Below, piece by piece: positions 47,162-55,285 of a DNA stretch of 64,000 nucleotides. Made by a program: the position numbers and the translations under genes. Under the pieces are notes generated by a model that worked only from the letters and a program-made list of their open reading frames with translations, was not told the DNA's origin and made no database searches. Numbering within the stretch: the stretch's first letter is position 1; the number at the start of each line of letters is the position of its first letter. Source of the DNA: Nonomuraea rubra (GTDB taxonomy: Bacteria > Actinomycetota > Actinomycetes > Streptosporangiales > Streptosporangiaceae); assembly GCF_014207985.1 (NCBI RefSeq), contig NZ_JACHMI010000001.1, positions 6,121,001 to 6,185,000 of the forward strand, written 5' to 3'.

Positions 47162-47950
47162 ATGAGGTACGCGGGGCTCGCGCTCGCGTTCGGGGCCTCG
47201 TCGTGCTTCGCGTTCTCCGGGCCGATGGCCAAGTACCTCGACGCCGCCGGGCTGACGCCGATCGAGGCGGTGTGGGCGCGGATGGCGGGCGCCGGGCTGC
47301 TGCTGGTGGCGGTGCTGGCGGTGGTCAGGCCGGGGGCGTTGCGGATCCGCCGCTCCAGGGTGCCGTTCGTCGGGCTGTACGCGGTCGTCGCGGTCGCCGG
47401 GCTCGGGATGGTCGCCGAGGTGTGGCAGGAGATCCGGCTGGACGTGCTGGGCCTGGCACTGGGGTTGCTGGCCGCGGCCTGCTCCGCCGGATATTTCCTG
47501 ATGAACGATAGCTTCGACGACGATCTGGACCCCCTCGGGCTCATCGCCTGGGGCATGGCGGGGGCCGTCGTGGTGCTGACGCCGTTCGCGCGGCCCTGGG
47601 ACCTGCCGTGGGAGGCGTTCACGGTGTCCGTCACGCCTTCCGCGGACGGCCTGGAGCTGCCCGTGGCGGTGGCGTACCTGTGGATGGTGGTGGTCGCGAC
47701 CGTGGTCGCGTACATCCTCGGGGTCAGCGCCGTGCGGCGGCTGTCGGCCGCCGTCGGCGTCACCGTGGCGTCGCTGGGGGTCATCGGCGGGGCCGTGGTG
47801 GCGTGGGGGCTGGTCGGGGAGACGCTCGGCGGGTTCCAGATCGCGGGCGGGATGATCGTGCTGTCCGGCGCGCTCCTCGCCCAGACCGCCACCAGGTCGC
47901 GGACTCCGCCCGTCCCTCCGCTTCCGGACGTGTCCCCAGCCGCCAGGTGA
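47162..47950 (+). CDS. EamA/DMT family transporter with apparent internal deletion
   Basis: A drug/metabolite transporter relative. I take ATG 47162 because AGGAGG lies six bases before it, giving 262 residues rather than the usual 290-310. The first segment MRYAGLALAFGASSCFAFSG and the later FLMNDSFDDDLDPLGLIAWG and SAAVGVTVASLGVIGGAVVA are typical. Between YAVVAVAG and LGMVAEVWQEIRLDVLG the third and fourth helices appear to be missing: the two halves join in frame at a place where relatives have about 45-50 more residues. Function is doubtful; it may be a pseudogene that is still open. Confidence 0.7.
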   Translation: MRYAGLALAFGASSCFAFSGPMAKYLDAAGLTPIEAVWARMAGAGLLLVAVLAVVRPGALRIRRSRVPFVGLYAVVAVAGLGMVAEVWQEIRLDVLGLALGLLAAACSAGYFLMNDSFDDDLDPLGLIAWGMAGAVVVLTPFARPWDLPWEAFTVSVTPSADGLELPVAVAYLWMVVVATVVAYILGVSAVRRLSAAVGVTVASLGVIGGAVVAWGLVGETLGGFQIAGGMIVLSGALLAQTATRSRTPPVPPLPDVSPAAR

Positions 47951-47977
47951 GCCTCCCCCATCTCACGGCGGCCGGAC

Positions 47978-48799
47978 CTACTGCATGGCGCTCGTGGCGA
48001 GCTTGTCGAACTCGCGGTCCGGCAGCGTCCTGTTGAGCTCCAGCAGCTTGTCGGCCAGCCAGCCGACCGCGTAACGCGTCTCGGGCCTGTCGGCCTCGAC
48101 GGCCTCGCGGATGGTGGCGGCGACGACGCCCGGGGCGCTGCCCTGGGTGTCCTCGCCGAGCTGCGCCTCGGCCCGCACGGCCATGGCTTCTGCCATCGCC
48201 CCGTACGCGGTGCCGCCGGAGATCTCCCGCAGCTCCTGTGCCGTACGGTCCTCGAACTCGGTCCTGATGATGCCCGGCTGGATGATCACGACGTCGATGC
48301 CGAACGGCTCGACCTCCATGCGCAGCGAGTCGGAGTAGGCCTCCAGGGCGTGCTTGCCGGCGTAGTACCAGCAGCCGAGCGGCAGCGCGATCTCGCCACC
48401 GACGGAGGAGACGTTGACGATCGTGCCGGATCCCCGCTCGCGCATGTGCGGCAGGGCGAGCTGGATCAGCCGGGCGGGCGCGAAGACGTTGACCTCGAAC
48501 TGGTCGCGTGCCAGGTCGAGCGGGATGTCCTCGGCCGCGCCGTGCAGGACGGTGCCGGCGTTGTTGACCAGGACGTCGAGGCGGCCCTGCTCCCCGACCA
48601 CGGTGGCGATGACCCGTTCCAGGTCTTCCGGGCGGCGCGCGTCCAGCTCCAGGACGTGGCCGCCCGCGTCGCGGAGGCCGGCCATCCTGGGCACGCGGCG
48701 GGCGGCGCCGTAGACGATGTGGCCGGCGCGGATGAGCTCGAGTGCGGTGGCCTTGCCGATGCCGGCGGAGGCACCCGTGACGAGAACGACCTTCTGCAT
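47978..48799 (-). CDS. Short-chain dehydrogenase/reductase
   Basis: A 273-residue classical SDR starting at ATG 48799 (MQKVVLVTGASAGIGKATAL). NNAG lies at about 82-85 (VLVNNAGTVLHG), the catalytic Ser in VNVSSVGGEIA and Tyr/Lys in CWYYAGKHALEAY. The C-terminus (about 190-273) is longer than minimal SDRs, similar to retinol-dehydrogenase-like proteins. It is divergent from a chimeric HTH regulator. Substrate unknown. Confidence 0.92.
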   Translation of the reverse strand: MQKVVLVTGASAGIGKATALELIRAGHIVYGAARRVPRMAGLRDAGGHVLELDARRPEDLERVIATVVGEQGRLDVLVNNAGTVLHGAAEDIPLDLARDQFEVNVFAPARLIQLALPHMRERGSGTIVNVSSVGGEIALPLGCWYYAGKHALEAYSDSLRMEVEPFGIDVVIIQPGIIRTEFEDRTAQELREISGGTAYGAMAEAMAVRAEAQLGEDTQGSAPGVVAATIREAVEADRPETRYAVGWLADKLLELNRTLPDREFDKLATSAMQ

Positions 48800-48955
48800 G
48801 ATGATCTCCTCTTCGGTCAGGGCCGACGCTAGGGTCGTCTTCCGCGACGAGACAACTCGCAGAACTCGTATACGCAGGTAGAAGCCCCTAGATTGGTGCA
48901 ATGAGCTTGTAGCTGAGTGCAACAGTGCTCGCCGGGTTCACCTGAGGAGGACCCC

Positions 48956-49663
48956 ATGCCGGGAAGCCGGCTGACCGCCGAGGACCGCCGCCGGATCGCC
49001 GAGGGGCTGGCCGCGGGCCTGACGTACGCGGAGATCGCCCGACGGCTGGGCCGTTCCCGGTCCACGGTGACCCGCGAGATCGCCAGGAACGGCGGCCCGC
49101 ACGGCTACCGGCCGGCGCGTGCCCAGCACGCGACGAACTGGCGCGCCCGCCGCCGCAGGCGCACCCCGCCCCCGGCCGTCCCGCACCCCGCCGGGAGCCG
49201 CGACGCCCGCACGGCCGGGGAGTTCGAGGAGCAGTTCGCCGCCATGATGGTCGAGACCGGGATGTCGCCCATGACGGCCAGGGTGTTCGCCGCGCTGATC
49301 ATCAGCGAGAGCGGCAGCCTGACCGCCGCGGAGCTGGCCCAGCGGCTCCAGGTCAGCCCGGCGACGATCTCCAACGCGATCAGGTGGCTGGCGGGCAGGC
49401 GCATGGTCGCCGGGGAGCGCGAGGCGCGCCGGATGCGGTACTACGTCGACGCCGACGTCTGGTACCACACCTGGACGGCCAGCGCGAGGTCGATGGCGAA
49501 CTGGGCCGACACCACCCGGCGCGGCGCCGAGCTCTTCGGCACCGACACGCCCACCGGCGACCGCCTCCGCATCACCAGCCAGTTCTTCGAGCTCCTCGGC
49601 CACGACATGGGCCAGGCGGCCGCGCACTGGCGCCAGGCCCTCTCCCTGCGGCGCCGGGGATGA
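48956..49663 (+). CDS. Regulator combining an IS30-like HTH with a MarR/GbsR domain
   Basis: A 235-residue protein. ATG at 48956 after GAGGAGGACCCC. The N-terminus (about 1-60) is an IS30/helix-turn-helix_38 domain: LTAEDRRRIAEGLAAGLTYA, EIARRLGRSRSTVTREIARN, GGPHGYRPARAQ. The C-terminal part (about 90-225) is a GbsR/MarR-like winged helix: MTARVFAALIISESGSLTAA, ELAQRLQVSPATISNAIRWL. Two DNA-binding folds in one chain suggest a regulator built by capturing a transposase DNA-binding domain. It is divergent from the SDR gene and probably regulates it. Confidence 0.8.
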   Translation: MPGSRLTAEDRRRIAEGLAAGLTYAEIARRLGRSRSTVTREIARNGGPHGYRPARAQHATNWRARRRRRTPPPAVPHPAGSRDARTAGEFEEQFAAMMVETGMSPMTARVFAALIISESGSLTAAELAQRLQVSPATISNAIRWLAGRRMVAGEREARRMRYYVDADVWYHTWTASARSMANWADTTRRGAELFGTDTPTGDRLRITSQFFELLGHDMGQAAAHWRQALSLRRRG

Positions 49664-49672
49664 GCCGCGCCG

Positions 49673-49999
49673 TCAGGGCTCGGTCGGGACCCAGGTGCGG
49701 GCGGCCTCGTGCAGGCGGATCAGCCGGTCCCAGTGCTCGGCGACGGTGGCGCGGCCGGGCTCGGTGAGGCTGACGACGGTGCGGGGACGGCGCTCGGCGG
49801 TCTTGTCGATCTTGACGATGCCGCCCTTCTCCAGCTTGGCCAGATGGCTGGACAGGTTGCCCTTGGACAGGCCGGTGACCCGCTGGAGGAAGAGGAAGTC
49901 GGCGCTCTCGCAGGCCGACAGCGCGCTGGTGATCGCCAGCCGGGAGGGGTCGTGCACCAGCCGGTCGATCTCCGTCATGCCCTCGAAGGGGGTGCCCAC
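49673..49999 (-). CDS. Small winged-helix regulator (HTH_27/ArsR-like)
   Basis: A 108-residue regulator: DRLVHDPSRLAITSALSACE, FLQRVTGLSKGNLSSHLAKL and a wing TAERRPRTVVSLTEPG. The start is GTG at 49999, three bases after GGAGGGATGAG; the stop codon of the membrane-protein gene lies inside that site, so the two are coupled. It probably binds the twin GTTTGCA-N-TGCAGACC boxes upstream of the operon. A similar but broken pair lies at 59.4-59.9 kb. Confidence 0.88.
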   Translation of the reverse strand: MGTPFEGMTEIDRLVHDPSRLAITSALSACESADFLFLQRVTGLSKGNLSSHLAKLEKGGIVKIDKTAERRPRTVVSLTEPGRATVAEHWDRLIRLHEAARTWVPTEP

Positions 50000-50000
50000 C

Positions 50001-50591
50001 TCATCCCTCCCCGCCTGCCGGTCGTGGGAGCGAGCGCACCAGCGTGCGGTGGTCGAGCAGTCCGTTGACGACGAGCAGCGCGCCGACGACCAGGAGCTGC
50101 CAGAGCGGCCCGGCGGAGGCGAAGGGGTGCTCTCCTGATGGGGTGAGCACGCCGAGCGGGGCCAGGGTGAGGGCCATGAGCGCCGCGGCTGAGATCGGGT
50201 AGTGCACGCGTCCGGGCCAGGGCGGCCCGCCCATCAGCACGAGCAGGACGGCGAAGAGCAGCCCGCCGGTGAGGTGCCCGGCCGTCCCGGTGACGTTGGC
50301 GGCGGTGACCACCACGAGCACGCCCACCAGCAGCACGGGGACGAGCCAGGCCTGAAATCGGTCGCGCCGCGGAACGACCGTGCCGAAGGCCGCTCGGTAG
50401 TAGCCGGCCACGGCGGTGAGCAGGACGGCGAGGAGCAGGACGGGGACGACAGGGTTCTCCCGGAGGCCGCCGAACGCGAGGGAGCCGAGGAAGAGGCCGA
50501 AGGCGGCCAGGTAGAGCCCCCGGCGGCGGGCGTGCTCGGCGGTGGACCTGCGGATGCGATCGAGGCGATCGAGTTCGTACGAGCTGACCAT
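50001..50591 (-). CDS. Membrane protein of unknown function
   Basis: A 196-residue protein with a short basic cytosolic N-terminus (MVSSYELDRLDRIRRSTAEH) and about six hydrophobic helices. No transporter motif is visible. It is co-transcribed and coupled with the downstream winged-helix regulator. Twin repeats lie just upstream, so it is likely the regulated target. Homologous two-gene units (membrane protein plus HTH_27 regulator) are common in actinomycetes; the role is unknown. Confidence 0.75.
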   Translation of the reverse strand: MVSSYELDRLDRIRRSTAEHARRRGLYLAAFGLFLGSLAFGGLRENPVVPVLLLAVLLTAVAGYYRAAFGTVVPRRDRFQAWLVPVLLVGVLVVVTAANVTGTAGHLTGGLLFAVLLVLMGGPPWPGRVHYPISAAALMALTLAPLGVLTPSGEHPFASAGPLWQLLVVGALLVVNGLLDHRTLVRSLPRPAGGEG

Positions 50592-50603
50592 CGGATCCTT
50601 CCA

Positions 50604-50664
50604 GTTTGCAGTGCAGACCTTTCTTGGAGTCTAGGGTCCCGGCACAAGGTTTGCAATGCAGACC
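50604..50664. promoter_or_regulatory. Twin regulator boxes upstream of the membrane protein operon
   Basis: GTTTGCAGTGCAGACC (50604-50619) and GTTTGCAATGCAGACC (50649-50664) differ at one position. Each is nearly palindromic around TGCA-N-TGCA, and they are 45 bp apart. They lie between the divergent membrane-protein and trpB genes. Confidence 0.65.
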
Positions 50665-50709
50665 AAATGTCCCGGTGGCACTTCCAGCGCGCCCGTGCCA
50701 CACTCACTG

Positions 50710-50738
50710 TTATAGAACTCTCTTAAGAGTTATAGAAC
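50710..50738. promoter_or_regulatory. Repeat-flanked dyad upstream of trpB
   Basis: TTATAGAAC occurs at 50710-50718 and 50730-50738. Between and overlapping them AACTCT-CTTA-AGAGTT forms a perfect 6-base-arm palindrome (50716-50731). It lies 15 bases upstream of the trpB start. The GntR encoded at the end of the operon is the natural candidate to bind here. Confidence 0.6.
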
Positions 50739-50752
50739 GATTGGAGCATGGC

Positions 50753-51958
50753 ATGCGCAACGTGCTGCCCTGGCGGGAGCCGGTCCAGCTGGACGGGACC
50801 ATGGGCGAGCCCCTGGCGAGGGGCCGGTTCGGCGAGTACGGCGGACGCTACGCGCCGGAGTCCCTGGTGGAGGCGTGCCGCGAGGTGGACGAGGCGTTCC
50901 GGGAGGCGTGGGCGGATCCGGGGTTCCGCGGCGCGCTGGCGCGGCTGCTCGCCGTGCACGCCGGGCGGCCCACCCCGCTCACCCCGGCACTCCGGCTGTC
51001 GCAGGCGCTGGGCGTGCGGCTGTACCTCAAGCGCGAGGATCTCACCCACACCGGCTCCCACAAGATCAACAACGTGCTGGGCCAGGCCCTGCTCGCCACC
51101 CGGATGGGACGGCGCAGGCTGATCGCCGAGACGGGAGCGGGCCAGCACGGGGTGGCCACCGCGACCGCCGCCGCGCTGCTCGGCCTGGAGGCCACCGTGT
51201 TCATGGGCGAGCGCGACATCGAGCGGCAGGCCCTGAACGTCTTCCGGATGCGGATGCTGGGCGCCGAGGTCGTCCCGGTGACGTCGGGCAGCCGTACGCT
51301 CAAGGACGCCACCAGCGAGGCCATGCGGCACTGGGTGGGCGCGACCGGCGACTCCCACTACTGCATCGGCTCGGTCGTCGGGCCCGATCCGTACCCGTGG
51401 ATGGTCAGGGAGTTCCAGCGGGTCATCGGCGAGGAGGCCCGCGCGCAGTGCGCCGCCGAGCTGCGGGCCGGGGTGCCGGACCACGTGGTCGCGTGCGTCG
51501 GTGGCGGCTCCAACGCGGCCGGCACGTTCGCCGGGTTCGCCGACACGCAGGCGCGCCTGGTCGGCGTCGAGGCGGAGGGCGGCGCCGGGGCGGCCCGCGG
51601 CCGGCTCGGCGTCCTGCACGGCTGCCGCTCGCTGTTCCTGCAGGACGGCGACGGGCAGATCACCGAGGCGCACTCCGTCGCCGCCGGGCTCGACTACCCG
51701 GGGGTCGGCCCGGAGCACGCCCACCTGCGCGACCTGGGCCGGGCCCGCTACGTCACGGTGACCGACGAGGAGGCGCTCGCCGCCGCGGTACGGCTGGCCC
51801 GCACCGAGGGCATCGTCCCGGCGCTCGAGTCGGCGCACGCCCTCGCCTGGGTGATCCGCGCGGCGGGCGACGGCGACCTGCCCGCGGGCTCGACGGTGCT
51901 GATGACGCTGTCCGGCCGGGGCGACAAGGACGTATCGACCTTCAAGGAGCTGCTGTGA
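50753..51958 (+). CDS. trpB: Tryptophan synthase beta subunit
   Basis: A 401-residue PLP enzyme condensing indole and serine to tryptophan. The PLP lysine is in HTGSHKINNVLGQALL (about 91-106), the ammonium/phosphate-binding loop is CVGGGSNAAGTFAGF, and AETGAGQHGVATATAAALLG contains the catalytic-type Glu. The N-terminal GRFGEYGGRYAPESLVEACR is the canonical TrpB1 start. ATG at 50753 after TTGGAGCATGGC. It is followed with a 4-base overlap by trpA and then a GntR gene; no trpC, trpD or trpE is nearby, so this is a second, separately regulated trpBA set. Confidence 0.95.
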   Translation: MRNVLPWREPVQLDGTMGEPLARGRFGEYGGRYAPESLVEACREVDEAFREAWADPGFRGALARLLAVHAGRPTPLTPALRLSQALGVRLYLKREDLTHTGSHKINNVLGQALLATRMGRRRLIAETGAGQHGVATATAAALLGLEATVFMGERDIERQALNVFRMRMLGAEVVPVTSGSRTLKDATSEAMRHWVGATGDSHYCIGSVVGPDPYPWMVREFQRVIGEEARAQCAAELRAGVPDHVVACVGGGSNAAGTFAGFADTQARLVGVEAEGGAGAARGRLGVLHGCRSLFLQDGDGQITEAHSVAAGLDYPGVGPEHAHLRDLGRARYVTVTDEEALAAAVRLARTEGIVPALESAHALAWVIRAAGDGDLPAGSTVLMTLSGRGDKDVSTFKELL

Positions 51959-52755
51959 CGAACCCCACCCTGGCCGCCGGCGCGGTCGAACGCCACCTGC
52001 GCGCCCGCCGGGACACCGGCCGCGGCCTGCTCATGCCGTACATCACCGGGGGGATCACGCCCGGCTGGACGGACTACCTGCGGGCGTTCGCCGCCGCCGG
52101 GGCGGACGCGATCGAGGTCGGCCTGCCGTTCTCCGACCCCACGCTGGACGGCGTCACCATCCAGCAGGCCAGCCAGGCGGCCCTGGCCAGGGGCGCGAGC
52201 ACCCGCGGCATCCTGGCCGACCTGTCCGGGCTGCCGGACCTGGGCGTGCCGCTGGTCGCCAGCACCTACTACAACCTGGTGCTGCACGACGGCCCCGCGG
52301 CGTTCTGCGCCGCGCTGCGCCGGGCCGGCGTCGACGGCCTGATCGTGCCCGACCTGCCGGTGCACGAGGCGGACGAGCTGACGGACGTGGCCGCGGCCGC
52401 CGGGATCGAGCCGGCCCTGCTGGCGTCCCCGGCGACGCCGCAGCCGAGGCTGGCGGAGATCTCGGACCGCAGCCGCGGCTTCGTCTACGCGGTGTCGCTG
52501 ATGGGCACCACCGGCGAGCGGGCCGCCCTCGCCGCGTCGGCGGCGCAGCTCACCGAGCGGATCAGGCGCGTCACCGACCGGCCGATCTTGCTAGGATTTG
52601 GCATTTCCACCCCGGAGCAGGCCCGCGAGGCCCGCCGGCACGCCGACGGCGTGGTGGTCGGCGCCGCGGTCATGCGCCGGGTGCTCGACGGGGCCGGGCC
52701 GGACGACCTGCGGGTCTTCCTCACGACCCTGAGGCAGGCCCTAGACCAGGAGTGA
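51955..52755 (+). CDS. trpA: Tryptophan synthase alpha subunit
   Basis: A 266-residue (β/α)8 barrel that cleaves indole-3-glycerol phosphate. The catalytic Glu and Asp are in AIEVGLPFSDPTLDG (about 47-61). LASPATPQPRLAEISDRSRG, VYAVSLMGTTGERA and LGFGISTPEQARE are the phosphate-binding and barrel loops. The GTG start overlaps the trpB stop (GTGA), so the two subunits are made in balance. The usual PFSDPxADGP reads PFSDPTLDGV, a small departure near the active Asp. Part of the trpBA-gntR operon. Confidence 0.95.
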   Translation: MTNPTLAAGAVERHLRARRDTGRGLLMPYITGGITPGWTDYLRAFAAAGADAIEVGLPFSDPTLDGVTIQQASQAALARGASTRGILADLSGLPDLGVPLVASTYYNLVLHDGPAAFCAALRRAGVDGLIVPDLPVHEADELTDVAAAAGIEPALLASPATPQPRLAEISDRSRGFVYAVSLMGTTGERAALAASAAQLTERIRRVTDRPILLGFGISTPEQAREARRHADGVVVGAAVMRRVLDGAGPDDLRVFLTTLRQALDQE

Positions 52756-52764
52756 CCGACCACG

Positions 52765-53520
52765 ATGAGCCCCGACGCCGGGCACGAGGCGAGATACCGC
52801 GCCATCGCCGCCGACCTCGCCGCGAAGATCCGGTCAGGGCACTACGCCCCCGGCGAGGCCCTGCCGCCGCAGCGGGAGCTGAGCGCCGCATACGGGGTGA
52901 CGCTCATGACGCTGCGCCAGGCGTTGCGGGAGCTCAGCGACGAGCGGCTGATCGTGCAGCAGCCCGGCCGGGGCACGTTCGTCGCCCCGCCGCACCTGGC
53001 GTACCAGCTCGACTCGCTCCGCAGCCTGGTCGACGACCTGCGCAAGCAGGGCCACGACGTGCGTACCGCGGTGGCCGGGCGGGCGGTGCGCCGGGCCCCC
53101 GCCCAGGTCGCCGCGGAGCTGCGGCTGCGTCCCGGCGACAGCGCCCTGCGGCTGGAACGGGTGCGCGAGTTCGACGGGCGTCCCGCCGTGCACCAGGTGT
53201 CCTGGGTACGCCGGCCGGTGGCCGACCGGATCCGTGACCGGGACTTCACCGGCGTCTCCCTCTACACCGCCCTGGCCGACGCGGGGGTGACGGTAGCGAG
53301 GGCGTCTGAGGTGGTCAGGCCCGGCCTGCTCGACGCCGCCGCCGCCCGCCACCTCGGCGAGCCGCAGGGCAGCCCGGTGCTCATCAGCACTCGCATCACC
53401 TACACGCTCGACGCCACGCCCGTGGTGTCCGACCATGCCACCATCCTCGGCAGCATGATGGAGATCCGTACCGAACGCGCGGCCACCGGCCTCTCGCTCA
53501 CCTGGGGCGCCACGAGCTGA
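52765..53520 (+). CDS. GntR family regulator, HutC/UTRA type
   Basis: A 251-residue regulator with a GntR winged helix (YRAIAADLAAKIRSGHYAPG, LPPQRELSAAYGVTLMTLRQ; about 10-75) and a UTRA ligand domain (about 90-245; VRTAVAGRAVRRAPAQVAAE, VHQVSWVRRPVADRI). ATG nine bases after the trpA stop. It is the third gene of the operon and probably controls it through the TTATAGAAC repeats. A HutC-type regulator for trpBA is unusual; its ligand may be an indolic or amino-acid compound. Confidence 0.92.
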   Translation: MSPDAGHEARYRAIAADLAAKIRSGHYAPGEALPPQRELSAAYGVTLMTLRQALRELSDERLIVQQPGRGTFVAPPHLAYQLDSLRSLVDDLRKQGHDVRTAVAGRAVRRAPAQVAAELRLRPGDSALRLERVREFDGRPAVHQVSWVRRPVADRIRDRDFTGVSLYTALADAGVTVARASEVVRPGLLDAAAARHLGEPQGSPVLISTRITYTLDATPVVSDHATILGSMMEIRTERAATGLSLTWGATS

Positions 53521-53575
53521 CCAGCCGGGGAAAACGCTTTGAGACGTCCGTGGTGCGCTGGCTAGGGTGCCGACC

Positions 53576-54379
53576 ATGATCTCCCTCGCGAGGCACCGGC
53601 TGACCCCCGCCGAGACCGGCCCGGCCCTGCGCGCGCTGTCCGAGTGGACGCCGGCCGACGCCCCGGGCGGCGGCCTCCACCCCGGGGACGTGGGATGGCT
53701 GCTGCGCTTCGACGACGCGGCCGTCTTCGTCTGGACCGACGACGGGGCACCGGTGGCGGCCGGCTTCCTCGACGGTCCCGTGCTGCGCGTGACCGCCGCG
53801 CCCGGCGCCGACCTCGGGGCGGTCGCTGCCGACGCCGAGGACCTGCTCGATGCCGGCAACGACCGGACCGACGGCCTGCCCGTGCCCGGGTGGGAGCTCG
53901 ATCGGGAGGAGCCCTGGCTCGTCCTGTCGTGGACCCCGCGTCCGGTGTCGAGCCGCGCAGGACCGGTCGGTGAAGCCGACGCGGCCGACCGGGTGCTGGT
54001 GCAGCGGTCCGCCTTCGCCGGATCCACGTTCACCGTCGAGCGCTGGCGCGCGATGAAGGCGTCGCCGGCGGGCGGGCTGGCCGTCGAGACGCTCGTCCGC
54101 ACGCCCTCCGGGGAGCCCGCGGCCGCCGCGACCGGCTGGTTCGCCGGCGTGGGCAGGTGCGGGCTGCTCGAACCGGTGGGCACCCATCCCGGCCATCGCG
54201 GGCACGGCCACGGCCGCGATGCGGTGCTGGGCGCGTGCGCGGCCCTCGCCGAGCGGGGTGCGAGCGCGGTCGCCGTCGTGACACCGGCCACGAACGAGGC
54301 CGCGGTGGCGCTCTATCGATCCGCCGGCTTCACCGTCGTCCGCGAGAACCATGACTGGGTTCGTACTCCACGAGCCTGA
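53576..54379 (+). CDS. GNAT family N-acetyltransferase
   Basis: A 267-residue protein with the acetyl-CoA-binding GNAT domain at the C-terminus: VGTHPGHRGHGHGRDAVLGA (about 197-216) is motif A and VTPATNEAAVALYRSAGF motif B. The N-terminal half (about 1-125) looks like a degenerate GNAT-like domain without the binding loop. ATG at 53576 (MISLARHRLTP). It follows the trp operon by 55 bp and may be transcribed independently. Substrate unknown. Confidence 0.85.
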   Translation: MISLARHRLTPAETGPALRALSEWTPADAPGGGLHPGDVGWLLRFDDAAVFVWTDDGAPVAAGFLDGPVLRVTAAPGADLGAVAADAEDLLDAGNDRTDGLPVPGWELDREEPWLVLSWTPRPVSSRAGPVGEADAADRVLVQRSAFAGSTFTVERWRAMKASPAGGLAVETLVRTPSGEPAAAATGWFAGVGRCGLLEPVGTHPGHRGHGHGRDAVLGACAALAERGASAVAVVTPATNEAAVALYRSAGFTVVRENHDWVRTPRA

Positions 54380-54390
54380 CCGGCGCCCTG

Positions 54391-55137
54391 TCAGGCGACG
54401 AGCAGGCGCAGGCCCAGCTCCGCCGCGTCGAGGGTGAGGAGTTCGCGGTTGCGTTCTGCCCACCGGCCCGAGTCGAGGTCGTCACGCAGGTCGCGCACCA
54501 CCCGCCGCTCGACCTCCGCCCCGACCTTGGCCCACACCGACACCCCGCGGCGCACCCGCTCGTCCAGATACGCCTCGGGCCGGCGCCAGTGGGCCTCGAA
54601 GAAGCCGTCGGCGCAGTCCCACGGGATGGGCACCGGCTCGGCGCGGGCTCCGATCGCGCCGGTCAGGTCGTCCAGCGGCGGCCAGCCGGTCAGGGCCGCG
54701 GCGACCTTGGGCAGGTAGTCGCGGGTGAGCCAGAACCGCTGGGACCAGTCGGGGTCGTCGCCGTCGAAGGTGAACACCACCACCCGGCGGGCCACGCGCC
54801 GCATCTCGCGCAGCCCGGCGATCGGGTCCCGCCAGTGGTGGACGGTGCTGACCGCCATCGCGGCGTCGAACGACCGGTCCTTGAAGGGGAGGCGCTCCGC
54901 TGTGGCGGCCACGCACGGCGCCGCGCCGGCGGGCCGCTGCGCCCGCATGAGCGCCGACGGTTCCACGGCGGTGACGTCGCGGTCGGGGGGCTCGTAGGAG
55001 CCGGTGCCGGCTCCTACGTTCAGCACCGTCCGCGCGTCGCCGAGCGCGGCCCAGATCTGCGCGGCGATCCGCGGCTCGGTGCGCCGCGTCACGGTGTAGG
55101 TGGCTCCGATGGTGTCGTACAACTGGGCGTTGGACAT
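54391..55137 (-). CDS. Class I SAM-dependent methyltransferase
   Basis: A 248-residue methyltransferase of the Methyltransf_11 type. SAM-binding motif I is TVLNVGAGTGSYE (about 37-49), the acidic end of β2 is VTAVEPSALM, and motif post-I is AERLPFKDRSFDAAMAVSTV. The C-terminal half is specific to the substrate and unrecognised. It is monocistronic and convergent with the GNAT gene, 11 bp apart. It ends with a hydrophobic GLRLLVA. Substrate unknown. Confidence 0.9.
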   Translation of the reverse strand: MSNAQLYDTIGATYTVTRRTEPRIAAQIWAALGDARTVLNVGAGTGSYEPPDRDVTAVEPSALMRAQRPAGAAPCVAATAERLPFKDRSFDAAMAVSTVHHWRDPIAGLREMRRVARRVVVFTFDGDDPDWSQRFWLTRDYLPKVAAALTGWPPLDDLTGAIGARAEPVPIPWDCADGFFEAHWRRPEAYLDERVRRGVSVWAKVGAEVERRVVRDLRDDLDSGRWAERNRELLTLDAAELGLRLLVA

Positions 55138-55285
55138 GTCGCTGCCTCTCCATCGTGGACCCGTCAGGTGACGCGTGGGATCTGCCTCGCCACGGCGGTG
55201 CGCCGATGATCACCGTACCTGGCGGCAGGCACGGGCGCAGCTCGCCCACGTGCGCGAGCGGGCCGGATCCTCAGCGCGGGCCGGC

